Below are positions 6,254 to 13,123 of a stretch of DNA of 13,971 bases, in pieces. The position numbers and the translations under genes are program-made. The first letter of the stretch is position 1; every line of letters starts with the position of its first letter. Where the stretch lies: NCBI GenBank assembly GCA_030603035.1, contig JAUVYQ010000069.1:1-13971 (forward strand). The letters run 5' to 3'. The notes beneath the pieces were generated by a model that did no database searches, had not been told where the DNA came from, and saw nothing but the letters and a program-made list of their open reading frames with translations. The DNA is from Phycisphaerae bacterium. GTDB taxonomy: Bacteria; Planctomycetota; Phycisphaerae; Sedimentisphaerales; SG8-4.

Positions 6254-7114
6254 ATGAAAATAAGTGCAAGTTACTGGATGTTCGAGGGCGGACTCGAAGC
6301 CAAAAAGCCGATAGCCGAAGCAATGCAAGAGGCGAAAGAGCTCGGATTCGACGCCATTGAGCTCGCCGTTGCCGGTGAAGGGGTTTCCCGAAAGGGATGC
6401 CCCTTGGCATTAACACACCAGGCCACACAAAGCCAGTGCGAAGATATTGTGGCCACAGCCCAAAAAATTGGTATTGAGATTTCAAGTGTTGCCTCCGGCG
6501 AAAGCTGGACCTGCTCGCCTACCGCCAATGACGCCGAGACCAGAGCGAAGATAATTGATTTTACCTGTAAGGCGCTGCAGATAACAAAATGGCTCGGCAC
6601 CGATGCGTATCTTTTTGTTCCCGGCGCGGTAGATGTGTTTTTTTTGCCTAATGCCGAGGTGATTGACTATGACGTTTGTTATGAGCGGGCCAGAGACGCA
6701 ATCAAGCAGCTTCTGCCGGCTGCTAAAGAGACCGGCGTTGCAATATGTATTGAAAACGTTTGGAACAAATTCTTGTTAAGCCCATTAGAGATGCGAGACT
6801 TTATCGACGGCTTCAACTCTAAAATGGTAGGCGCCTACTTTGATATTGGTAATGTTCTGCTGACCGGCTACCCCGACCAGTGGATTCGGATTCTCGGCGA
6901 GCGGATAAAGCGCGTGCACGTCAAAGACTTCAAGCTCTCTGTCGGTACGGTGGAAGGCTTTGTTGATTTGTTGGAAGGTGACATCGATTTCGAAGCGGTC
7001 AAAAAAGCTTTGGGTGATGTCGGCTATGATGGTTATGTTACAGCCGAGCTTTTGCCCTTTGAGCCAGGCAGACCGTGTAAAACAGCACAAGCAATGAAAA
7101 AAATCTTCAAATAA
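6254..7114 (+). CDS. Sugar phosphate isomerase/epimerase family protein (xylose isomerase-like TIM barrel)
   Basis: About 286 residues from ATG 6254. The frame is open back to TTG 6197, but the family start (MKISASYWMFEGG) and the promoter position favour 6254; the Shine-Dalgarno there is weak. The fold (Pfam AP_endonuc_2) covers metal-dependent isomerases and epimerases of ketoses and inositols, and a few endonucleases. Likely metal ligands are visible in order: E167 in CIENVWN, D197 in YFDIGN, H222 in VHVKDF, and E265 in VTAELLPF. GDIDFEAVKKALGDVGYDG (residues 242-260) is the usual penultimate barrel segment. It is probably cytoplasmic. Its divergent placement from the GH36-like gene, with shared operator-like sites, suggests a role in processing the released sugar. 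The substrate cannot be told from sequence. A 21-bp palindrome follows 5 bp after the stop. Confidence 0.87.
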   Translation: MKISASYWMFEGGLEAKKPIAEAMQEAKELGFDAIELAVAGEGVSRKGCPLALTHQATQSQCEDIVATAQKIGIEISSVASGESWTCSPTANDAETRAKIIDFTCKALQITKWLGTDAYLFVPGAVDVFFLPNAEVIDYDVCYERARDAIKQLLPAAKETGVAICIENVWNKFLLSPLEMRDFIDGFNSKMVGAYFDIGNVLLTGYPDQWIRILGERIKRVHVKDFKLSVGTVEGFVDLLEGDIDFEAVKKALGDVGYDGYVTAELLPFEPGRPCKTAQAMKKIFK

Positions 7115-7119
7115 GAATT

Positions 7120-7140
7120 GGTTACTGGTTACCAGTAACC
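7120..7140. repeat. 21-bp palindrome with GGTTACT/GGTTACC heptamers
   Basis: GGTTACTGG (7120-7128) and CCAGTAACC (7132-7140) are perfect inverted copies around TTA. The left part also reads as two heptamers, GGTTACT and GGTTACC. It begins 5 bp after the TIM-barrel stop codon, but no U-tract follows, so it is better called an intergenic repeat or RNA-end-protecting hairpin than an intrinsic terminator. Confidence 0.6.
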
Positions 7141-7531
7141 AGTACCGGAAAAAGGAACAACTCATGACACGGCATCCCCTATTGAGGGGCTTGGTCATGG
7201 CTGTGCTGCACCCTTTCTTGCTTGGCCTTCTCGATTTGTTCACTCCGCCGCTGCAACAGAGCTTTTTCCTGCTGCTTCTGTCTTGCTAACCGCAAAAGCC
7301 CTCTGCAAGACACTCGTCAGCCTAAGCAGCCATCAGTAGAATTGCGTCTAAGGCGGCCGGAACTGCCCCTCTTTCTTGGATTGCTAAATACCTTAATAAT
7401 ATGCTTATCTTATGAGGACATTAACTCACTCACAACAACCGCTGTGAGGTCGTCGTTTCTCAAAAATCAGGCCCAAAACCACCAATTTCGCTGGTGTTAT
7501 ACAGTTTTTTTGGGATTTTTTTTGTTCTCTG

Positions 7532-7560
7532 TCAACCGTTCGGCTACGATAGACGTCTAT
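7532..7560 (+). promoter_or_regulatory. Candidate ECF-sigma promoter (TCAACC-N16-CGTCTAT), overlapping a 12-bp palindrome
   Basis: TCAACC (7532-7537) and CGTCTAT (7554-7560) are separated by 16 bp. The conserved ECF elements are an AAC core at -35 and CGTC or CGTA at -10 with 16-17 bp between, as for Bacillus SigM/SigW and Streptomyces SigE. The -10 is inside the perfect palindrome ATAGACGTCTAT (7549-7560). T-rich tracts lie 8-27 bp upstream. This site precedes the sigma gene by 26 bp, so it probably reports autoregulation. Confidence 0.5.
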
Positions 7561-7586
7561 ACTGGTAGATGGAGTAAACGGCCTCA

Positions 7587-8177
7587 ATGGAGAACTCCGA
7601 CAAAAGCTTAATCGACGCCCATCGTCAGGGCGATAAGACGGCGTTCGGCGAGCTTGTACGCCGATATGGAGACAGTGTATTGCGATATTTGATGCGAATG
7701 AGCGGCAGTAGAGAACAGGCTGAAGACCTTTTTCAGGAAACTTTTAAGCGTGTCCACGAAAAAGCCCATACGCTTCGGGGCAATCGATTTAAGCCCTGGC
7801 TGTTCACAATCGCAACGAATGTGGCTATCGACGGTATGCGGAGGCGCAGGCGGCTGCGGGTTGTATCGCTGAATCAAAAACTCGATTGTGCCGATGGGAG
7901 ATGTGAAGAGCTCGGTGCGGTTGCCGTCGCAGATAATCGCTACGAGCCTTCTGGCGAGGTGATAAGGGCTGAGCAAAAAGAACAGGTGCGGCAGGCTGTT
8001 GATTTATTACCGGCAAAGCAGCGGGCGACGCTTGTGCTGGCCTATTATCAGCAGCTCAGTTATTCTGAAGTCGCGCAAGTTCTTGGTTGTTCTATTGGGA
8101 CGGTGAAAGCACAAATGTACAGGGCACTTAAAACGCTGGCGCAAAGATTACCCGATGTTTCGGGAGAAGTGAAATGA
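7587..8177 (+). CDS. ECF-type RNA polymerase sigma factor (sigma-70 family)
   Basis: A 196-residue cytoplasmic sigma factor with only regions 2 and 4, as in group 4 (ECF) sigmas. Region 2 spans about residues 16-88: DKTAFGELVRRYGDSVLRYL, the EDLFQETFKRV core-binding helix, then FKPWLFTIATNVAIDGMRRRRR, which recognises and melts the -10. Region 4 spans about 132-185: VRQAVDLLPAKQRATLVLAY and a helix-turn-helix SYSEVAQVLGCSIGTVKAQM that reads the -35. ATG 7587 has GGAG at 7571-7574, a rather long 12-nt spacing. The stop overlaps the start of the anti-sigma gene (ATGA at 8174-8177), so the two are translationally coupled. An ECF-type promoter just upstream suggests autoregulation. The linker (residues ~95-125) is longer than minimal. 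The regulon is unknown. Confidence 0.93.
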   Translation: MENSDKSLIDAHRQGDKTAFGELVRRYGDSVLRYLMRMSGSREQAEDLFQETFKRVHEKAHTLRGNRFKPWLFTIATNVAIDGMRRRRRLRVVSLNQKLDCADGRCEELGAVAVADNRYEPSGEVIRAEQKEQVRQAVDLLPAKQRATLVLAYYQQLSYSEVAQVLGCSIGTVKAQMYRALKTLAQRLPDVSGEVK

Positions 8178-10051
8178 AACATCATCTTACAGAGCAAGAG
8201 CTTATTGAATACCAGTTTGCACTGACCTCAGAGGTCCGGATGAGAAAAATCGCCGGGCATCTTGGAGACTGCGCTCAGTGCTGCGAACATCTGGAAAAAT
8301 TGAAACGCAAATTCGCGGCGCTGGATTTGCTTCGCGAAGAGGTTGGGGTTTCTGAGGACTTGATTTCGCAGGTGGTAGAGCGGGCCAATCAGCCGGTGCG
8401 GGGGAAGGTTATTCCGTTCAGGCCGTCCGCCTGGATTGGTGCGGCTGCGGCGGTGCTGGTGGTGGGAGTGCTGCTGCTGGTTGCTAACTTGACCAGGGAT
8501 GAGGTGCCAAGTCCTGAATTTGTGAAAGGGCCGGGCATAGCGGAGGAAATGGTACGCGCAAGCAAACCGGAGATTACATCGGCCGAGCGTCTGGATAAAG
8601 ATATGGTTGAGAAAAGAACACTTGCGATTGCGCCGATGGAAAAGGGAGCTGACAGGTATGCTGCGATTGGTGGAACTGCGGAGACTGCAATACCTGAGCA
8701 GCCGCCTTTTGCGCCGGCAAGTGCGATAGAGTTAGTTGTGCTGCCGAGGCGGGACAAGGTGCAGCTTACTATTTATAATTCCGCTGATTTGACCTTAGTG
8801 CGGGAACGGCGGAATCTGACACTAAAGAAGGGCTGGAACTGGCTTCAGTTTATGTGGGCCAATACGTTAATTGACCCGACTTCACTCAGTCTGGAGCCAT
8901 TGGAGCAGGCGGACAAGATTGATATTCAGCAGTTAGTGTTTCCAGCGAGGCTGCGGGAGCTTGGCCGCTGGCTCATTCGCTCCGAGGTCAGCGGCCAGGT
9001 ACCGTTCGAGATAACGTATTTTACGAGCGGTCTTTCCTGGCGGGCGTTCTATATGGGAACGCTGACGAAAGATGAAAAGACGATGCAACTGCAGGGATAT
9101 GTAAGAGTCGGCAACAATAGCGGCGAAGACTATGAAAAAGCCCAAACCCGGCTGATTGTCGGCAAGGTGCATATCCTCGACCAAATAGCAGACCTGGCAA
9201 AAAGGAAATATGCGTACGGCAGGCCGGGAGAGCCAGTGCTGGTCGATGTGTCAGGTGATAGTAGAGTCTGGTATATGAATGCAAACGGGGTGTGGAGCTG
9301 GGGAGAGACGGCCGGCGTGCTTGATGAGTTAGGAGGGCTGAAGCCCAAGGAAATCAAGAAAGAGGGTCTGAGCGAGTATTTCCTTTATACGATTGAGGGC
9401 ACGGAGACTATTACCGACAAGTGGGGAAAGCGTCTGCTTTCGTTTGATGTAGAAGACATTGAGGTTAAGAGTCTGTATAAATACGATGAAGAGCGCTGGG
9501 GGCGGCAGACGATAAGGTTCGTTTCGTTTGCCAACGATGAAGAGCACAACCTGGGAGATACGCCGATTCCCAATGGGACTGTGAAGATTTACGGCCAGGC
9601 CGATAGCGAAGGGTATCTGTCGTACGTCGGCGGGACGAGCGTCAAGTATATTCCGGTGGATGAAGAGGTAGAGTTGAATCTTGGCCCCGCCCGGCTGGTT
9701 ACGGTTGAACCAAAACTGATGAATTTCAAGACGGATAATTACGTATTCGACAACAAAGGCAATATTGCCGGCTGGGATGAAATACGAACCTGGAAGATAA
9801 AGATTACCAATACTCGTGAGCTGCCGATTGAGATTGAGATTACGCGGGGATTCGGAACTGCCTATTGGACGCTGGTATATTTGGATATCGCCTCGGCTGC
9901 GGACGATTCGATTTCTTACGAAAAATACGATGCCACGCACGCTCGTTTCAAACTAAATCCCGGACCGCGAAGCAAAAGTATGTTTGAATACACAGTAACG
10001 ACGTATCACGGTGTGCGAGAAGAATCGCTGACAGAAAGGGAGAAGAAATAG
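8174..10051 (+). CDS. Membrane anti-sigma factor: zinc-finger domain fused to an exported DUF4139-like domain
   Basis: 625 residues. Residues 1-60 are a zinc-binding anti-sigma domain with the canonical Hx3CxxC motif (H29, C33, C36), expected to hold the cognate sigma factor at the inner face of the membrane. One transmembrane helix follows at ~86-105 (WIGAAAAVLVVGVLLLVANL). Residues ~106-184 are a low-complexity linker. From ~185 to the end is a DUF4139-like domain (MuiA-type), with LPRRDKVQLTIYNSADLTLV (190-209), TSGLSWRAFYMGTL (284-297) and NNSGEDYEKAQTRLIVGKVH (314-333). This exported part is closely similar to the protein encoded at 11385-12716. The start overlaps the sigma stop (ATGA). 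The usual ECF anti-sigma lacks so large an output side, so the DUF4139 region is probably the sensor. DUF4139 function is not established. The domain calls are firm; sensing is inference. Confidence 0.88.
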   Translation: MKHHLTEQELIEYQFALTSEVRMRKIAGHLGDCAQCCEHLEKLKRKFAALDLLREEVGVSEDLISQVVERANQPVRGKVIPFRPSAWIGAAAAVLVVGVLLLVANLTRDEVPSPEFVKGPGIAEEMVRASKPEITSAERLDKDMVEKRTLAIAPMEKGADRYAAIGGTAETAIPEQPPFAPASAIELVVLPRRDKVQLTIYNSADLTLVRERRNLTLKKGWNWLQFMWANTLIDPTSLSLEPLEQADKIDIQQLVFPARLRELGRWLIRSEVSGQVPFEITYFTSGLSWRAFYMGTLTKDEKTMQLQGYVRVGNNSGEDYEKAQTRLIVGKVHILDQIADLAKRKYAYGRPGEPVLVDVSGDSRVWYMNANGVWSWGETAGVLDELGGLKPKEIKKEGLSEYFLYTIEGTETITDKWGKRLLSFDVEDIEVKSLYKYDEERWGRQTIRFVSFANDEEHNLGDTPIPNGTVKIYGQADSEGYLSYVGGTSVKYIPVDEEVELNLGPARLVTVEPKLMNFKTDNYVFDNKGNIAGWDEIRTWKIKITNTRELPIEIEITRGFGTAYWTLVYLDIASAADDSISYEKYDATHARFKLNPGPRSKSMFEYTVTTYHGVREESLTEREKK

Positions 10052-10052
10052 C

Positions 10053-10079
10053 CACAGAGGGCACAGAGAACACAGAGAA
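10053..10079. repeat. Tandem 9-bp repeat CACAGAGRR, three units
   Basis: CACAGAGGG, CACAGAGAA and CACAGAGAA lie in tandem directly after the anti-sigma stop codon. The same 9-bp type recurs at 11303-11329 in the next spacer. Noncoding; a common class of intergenic repeat with no known role. Confidence 0.7.
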
Positions 10080-10126
10080 TATACAATTAAAAAGAAAAAA
10101 GTAACTATTTTTAAGGAGAATGAATT

Positions 10127-11290
10127 ATGAACAGCAAAAGAATCAGACTAATGGTAATTGTGCTGCTGCTTGTATGCAGCGCAATCGTCCAGGCGCGAAT
10201 CAAGCTGGTTGCGCTGCCTGAGCGGGCGGCGACGGTGATTCGCCTGGACAACCCGCAGTGGACGCTGATTGAAGAAGAACGCGTCCTGACCCTGCAAAAG
10301 ACACCACCAGGGGAACCACCAAATAAGGTGGACTTTTCGTGGAAAGGTGTCAGCATCGATGCCGACTCGATTCGGCTCAAGGCGCTCGACCACCCAGAGA
10401 AGGTAACACTTCTTAGTGTAAGTTATCCGCCTAATGAAGCTGCCCTTGTCTGGGAAATCAGTTGTGCCGAAAACTACGCAGAAACGGTGCGAATCAGCTA
10501 CCTGCTGCGGAATATCGACCGGCTGATTACTTACAAGGCGCTGGCCGACAAGGCAGAGACTATGGTTGATTTGAAGAGCTTCCTGGTGCTGCGGAACTTT
10601 TCAGGTGAGGACTTCGGCCGGGCACGGGTGCTTCTGGATTACGGCGAGGCATTCGAGCAGGGCATCAAACACGAGGAGACCAAGCAGATGCTGTTTCTAA
10701 AGGCGGCAAAGGTGCCGATTACAAAGGTCTGGACGTTCGATGCAGCAAAGCTGCCGTGGGACCCTGAAAAGCTGGAGAATAAAAACGTGGGTATCCCGGT
10801 AAGCTATCGAATTGTAAATGACGCCAAAAGCAAATTAGGTAAATTTGCCCTCTGGGGCGGTAAGGCACGACTTTTCCAGGATGATGGCCACGACAGCACT
10901 ATCTTTTTGGGTGAGGATGTAACAGGACTGGTGCCGGTCGGCGAGAAGATGGAACTTTATATCGGCGACAGCAGAGACATCGTAGTTACACAGCGAAAGA
11001 TGAAGGACATAAGAATCAATTTACGAAAGAACAGGAAAGGCAACGTCATTCTCTATGATACCGATGAAGTAATCACAGCCAAGATTGAGAATTTCAAGGA
11101 CAGCGGCGCTGTGCTTACGATGATTCAACACATCCCCGGCCAATGGGATATGGAAAAATGCAATATGAAGTATAAGAGAAAAGACGCCGGCACTCTTGAG
11201 TTCGAGATTAAATTACCCGCTCGCACGGAGGCCGGCCCCGCCGTGAAAGAATTGAAGATGCACTACCAACGCCGTAATCTAAGGCCGTGA
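10127..11290 (+). CDS. Exported DUF4139-like protein, diverged member of the cassette
   Basis: 387 residues with a Sec signal peptide (basic MNSKRIR, hydrophobic core, likely cut after VQA at A23), so periplasmic or surface exposed. Start ATG 10127 has a strong AAGGAG Shine-Dalgarno (10113-10118). The mature start IKLVALPERAATVIRLDNPQ parallels the LPxRDKVQLTIYN of the two flanking proteins. RNFSGEDFGRARVLLDYGE (156-174) lines up with their NNSGEDYEKAQTRLIVGK, and the RISYLLRNIDRLITYKA region (122-138) with ITYxTSGLSWRAFYM. The GLSW motif itself is lost and overall similarity is low. Residues after ~255 are rich in beta-strand patterns. It lies 75 bp after the anti-sigma gene on the same strand, so cotranscription is likely. 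The relationship is inferred from shared motif order; function is unknown. Confidence 0.75.
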   Translation: MNSKRIRLMVIVLLLVCSAIVQARIKLVALPERAATVIRLDNPQWTLIEEERVLTLQKTPPGEPPNKVDFSWKGVSIDADSIRLKALDHPEKVTLLSVSYPPNEAALVWEISCAENYAETVRISYLLRNIDRLITYKALADKAETMVDLKSFLVLRNFSGEDFGRARVLLDYGEAFEQGIKHEETKQMLFLKAAKVPITKVWTFDAAKLPWDPEKLENKNVGIPVSYRIVNDAKSKLGKFALWGGKARLFQDDGHDSTIFLGEDVTGLVPVGEKMELYIGDSRDIVVTQRKMKDIRINLRKNRKGNVILYDTDEVITAKIENFKDSGAVLTMIQHIPGQWDMEKCNMKYKRKDAGTLEFEIKLPARTEAGPAVKELKMHYQRRNLRP

Positions 11291-11302
11291 AGAAAAATTA
11301 AC

Positions 11303-11329
11303 CGCAGAGAACGCTGAGAGCGCAGAGAA
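11303..11329. repeat. Tandem 9-bp repeat CGCAGAGAA-type, three units
   Basis: CGCAGAGAA, CGCTGAGAG and CGCAGAGAA in tandem, 12 bp after the stop of the middle cassette gene. Related to the CACAGAGRR units at 10053-10079, so both spacers of the cassette carry the same repeat type at the same relative place. Confidence 0.65.
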
Positions 11330-11343
11330 AATAAAAAAGTAGA

Positions 11344-11361
11344 TTCCTGCTTTCGCAGGAA
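11344..11361. repeat. Hairpin repeat TTCCTGC-TTTC-GCAGGAA
   Basis: A perfect 7-bp stem with a 4-nt loop, followed by AACGACAAG. It belongs to the widespread 'GATTCC-GC-TTTC-GC-GGAA-GACA' class of dispersed bacterial palindromes. It is 10 bp before the AAGGAG of the next gene and has no U-tract, so transcription probably continues through it. Confidence 0.65.
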
Positions 11362-11384
11362 CGACAAGAAAAAGGAGCTGTAAA

Positions 11385-12716
11385 ATGAAGCGAACGTTAA
11401 TATTACTGATAATCGCTGTAATCACTTCTGCTGCACAGGCAAAAGTGGATTTAGTTACGCTGCCGAAGCGGGACAAGGTGCAGCTTACGATTTATAACTC
11501 GGCGGATATGACGTTAGTGCGCGAGAGCAGAGACCTTACGCTGAAAAACGGCAAAAACAAGCTGCAGTTCTCCTGGGCGAATACGCTCATCGACCCGACG
11601 AGCTTAGAGATGCTGCCTAAAGCCAATGCAGATAAAATCGATATCGCCGATTTGACCTATCCGCCAAGAGTACGGAATCTTGGCCTGTGGAATATCAAAA
11701 GCGGCGTGAGCGGCAAGGTGCCGGTGGAGATTACGTATCTGACCAGCGGCCTTTCCTGGCGGGCGTTTTATATGGGCACGCTCACCGAAGATGAAAAGAC
11801 GATGCGCCTGCAGGGATATGTGCGAGTTACCAACAATAGCGGCGAAGACTATGAAAACGCACAGACGCGGCTAATTGTCGGCAAAGTCCATATCCTCGAC
11901 CGGATAGCTGACCTTGCCCGGCGACGGTACCCTTATGGCAAGCCGGGGGAAGTAGTGCCTGTGCCGAGACCGCCTGTTCCCACCGTGTCGGCGGTAAGGG
12001 CTAAAAAAGAAATAGCGTGGACGCACGCGTTGGCACTTAGGCCGAAGGAAATCAAGAAGGAAGGTCTTAGCGAGTATTTCCTTTACACGATTGAAGGGAC
12101 GGAGACGATTCCTACCGGCTGGTCGAAACGGCTGCTCAGCTTTGATGTTGATGAGGTGCCGGTGGTGAATTTGTATAAATATGAGCAGGAGCGATATGGC
12201 AATTCCGTGGTGCGGTTTCTTAGCTTCAAAAACGATAAAGAACACGAGTTAGGCGAAACGCCCATCCCCGGCGGAAGACTGAAGGTTTATAGGGGCGTTG
12301 ACGACAAGGGACACTTATCTTATACGGGACAATCTTCGTTTAAGTATATTCCGGTAGATGAGGATGTGGAGCTTAATCTTGGCGCGGTCGCCAACGTTGT
12401 TGTTGAGCCGACACTTATGGATTACAGCACCGCTAACTACAGGTTCGACCGTCGCGGCAATATTTCCGGCTGGGACGAGATTCGCAAATTCAAGATTGAA
12501 GTCAGGAACACTCGCGAGATTGGCGTTAAGGTCGAGATTAAGCGTAACTTCAACACAACGTACTGGAAGCTGGCCAAAAGCGGCGAGTTCGACAAGTTCG
12601 AGAAGGTTGACCTCGACACGGTCAAGTTCACGCTTATCTTAGAGCCGAGGTCAGCGAAGAAATTTGAGTATGTCCTAACAACGTACCACGGCGTCCGGCA
12701 GGAAGAAACGTCGTGA
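11385..12716 (+). CDS. Exported DUF4139-like protein, close paralogue of the anti-sigma sensor domain
   Basis: 443 residues with a Sec signal peptide (likely cut after AQA at A19), so periplasmic or secreted and free of the membrane. AAGGAG at 11372-11377 gives 7-nt spacing to ATG 11385. Almost the whole mature chain lines up with residues ~185-620 of the anti-sigma protein at 8174-10051: LPKRDKVQLTIYNSADMTLV (27-46), YLTSGLSWRAFYMGTL (118-133), NNSGEDYENAQTRLIVGKVH (150-169), KPKEIKKEGLSEYFLYTIEG-like text (220-238), and the terminal YxLTTYHGVRxE. The main difference is a short variable insert (residues ~193-218, proline-rich here). DUF4139 occurs in MuiA 'mucoidy inhibitor' proteins, whose biochemistry is unsettled. 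It is probably the last gene of the sigma cassette; no clear terminator follows. Confidence 0.85.
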   Translation: MKRTLILLIIAVITSAAQAKVDLVTLPKRDKVQLTIYNSADMTLVRESRDLTLKNGKNKLQFSWANTLIDPTSLEMLPKANADKIDIADLTYPPRVRNLGLWNIKSGVSGKVPVEITYLTSGLSWRAFYMGTLTEDEKTMRLQGYVRVTNNSGEDYENAQTRLIVGKVHILDRIADLARRRYPYGKPGEVVPVPRPPVPTVSAVRAKKEIAWTHALALRPKEIKKEGLSEYFLYTIEGTETIPTGWSKRLLSFDVDEVPVVNLYKYEQERYGNSVVRFLSFKNDKEHELGETPIPGGRLKVYRGVDDKGHLSYTGQSSFKYIPVDEDVELNLGAVANVVVEPTLMDYSTANYRFDRRGNISGWDEIRKFKIEVRNTREIGVKVEIKRNFNTTYWKLAKSGEFDKFEKVDLDTVKFTLILEPRSAKKFEYVLTTYHGVRQEETS

Positions 12717-12966
12717 TGAACGGTAATATTAAAAAAAGTCAATAGCAATCAACTGTGCTGATAAAAAAACTGCTCAAACTTTGTATAAGCCAAACGAATG
12801 GGTGTTCGTGAGGCCATTCGAGCCAATTTTCGTTATCCTGAATTTGAGAACCCTATGGGTGAAAGATACAGGGATTCGTCCTTCGTAGCACTACTACGGA
12901 GAATGGATGCTCTGAGGCTCAATTTTGACCGGAGATTGAAGCTCGAATTTTGATGGAGATTATTAT

Positions 12967-12983
12967 GGTGGGCAGGGCCCATC
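12967..12983. repeat. GGTGGGC-AGG-GCCCATC hairpin repeat
   Basis: A 7-bp stem with one G-T wobble and a 3-nt loop, followed by CTAC. It matches the widespread intergenic 'GGTGGGCA-TGCCCACC-CTAC' repeat type found in many bacterial genomes. No adjoining U-tract. Confidence 0.5.
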
Positions 12984-13011
12984 CTACATTAACTTATTTG
13001 GGAAACCTCGG

Positions 13012-13039
13012 TTGAAAGTTATCCAGCCAACGCTATGAT
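13012..13039 (+). promoter_or_regulatory. Candidate promoter for the DUF6868 gene
   Basis: TTGAAA (13012-13017) and TATGAT (13034-13039) are separated by 16 bp. Transcription would start near 13046, upstream of a good GGAGG Shine-Dalgarno at 13086-13090. Found by eye only. Confidence 0.4.
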
Positions 13040-13123
13040 ATAGAGGTGAGTTTTAGTGATTGAGAGGCATTTTGTTGTCAATAGTGGAGGTTTAGACAAA
13101 TAGATACACGCTTTATTACAGGT

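Larger units (their letters stand above)
7115..7586. other. 472-bp spacer before the sigma factor gene
   Basis: No convincing gene is seen. It holds the 7120-7140 palindrome, a small hairpin near 7163-7199 (CATGAC/GTCATG enclosing CCCCT-ATTG-AGGGG), two T-rich tracts at 7505-7511 and 7516-7523, and the ECF-type promoter. A 44-codon minus-strand frame (7313-7179, GTG start) would encode a Gln/Glu/Lys/Arg-rich, coiled-coil-like peptide and could be a gene remnant, but it has no clear Shine-Dalgarno. Confidence 0.5.
12717..13099. other. Repeat-bearing spacer after the sigma cassette
   Basis: No gene is supported. Visible elements are an imperfect pair of ~21-bp direct repeats beginning GCTC (12917-12937 and 12941-12961), a CGTAG/CTACG inverted pair near 12885-12900, a hairpin at 12967-12983, and a sigma-70-like promoter at 13012-13039. 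Frames here are short and broken and look like degraded intergenic repeat DNA. Confidence 0.5.

Noticed and set aside
7120..7140. Palindrome after the TIM-barrel gene as an intrinsic terminator
   Set aside because: Stem is adequate but no U-tract follows; kept as a repeat.
7480..7511. Possible intrinsic terminator (CACCA/TGGTG then T7)
   Set aside because: The stem is only 5 bp and the T-run starts 8 bp after it; no gene ends nearby on that strand.
7222..7611. Plus-strand 129-codon open frame before the sigma gene
   Set aside because: Cys/Leu/Ser-rich with no family pattern, no Shine-Dalgarno, and it overlaps the ECF promoter and the sigma start in another frame.
9329..9940. 203-codon minus-strand frame inside the anti-sigma gene
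   Set aside because: Antisense shadow of the conserved DUF4139-like domain; no Shine-Dalgarno or motif.
10053..10079. CRISPR-like short array
   Set aside because: Units are 9 bp with no spacers; a simple tandem repeat.
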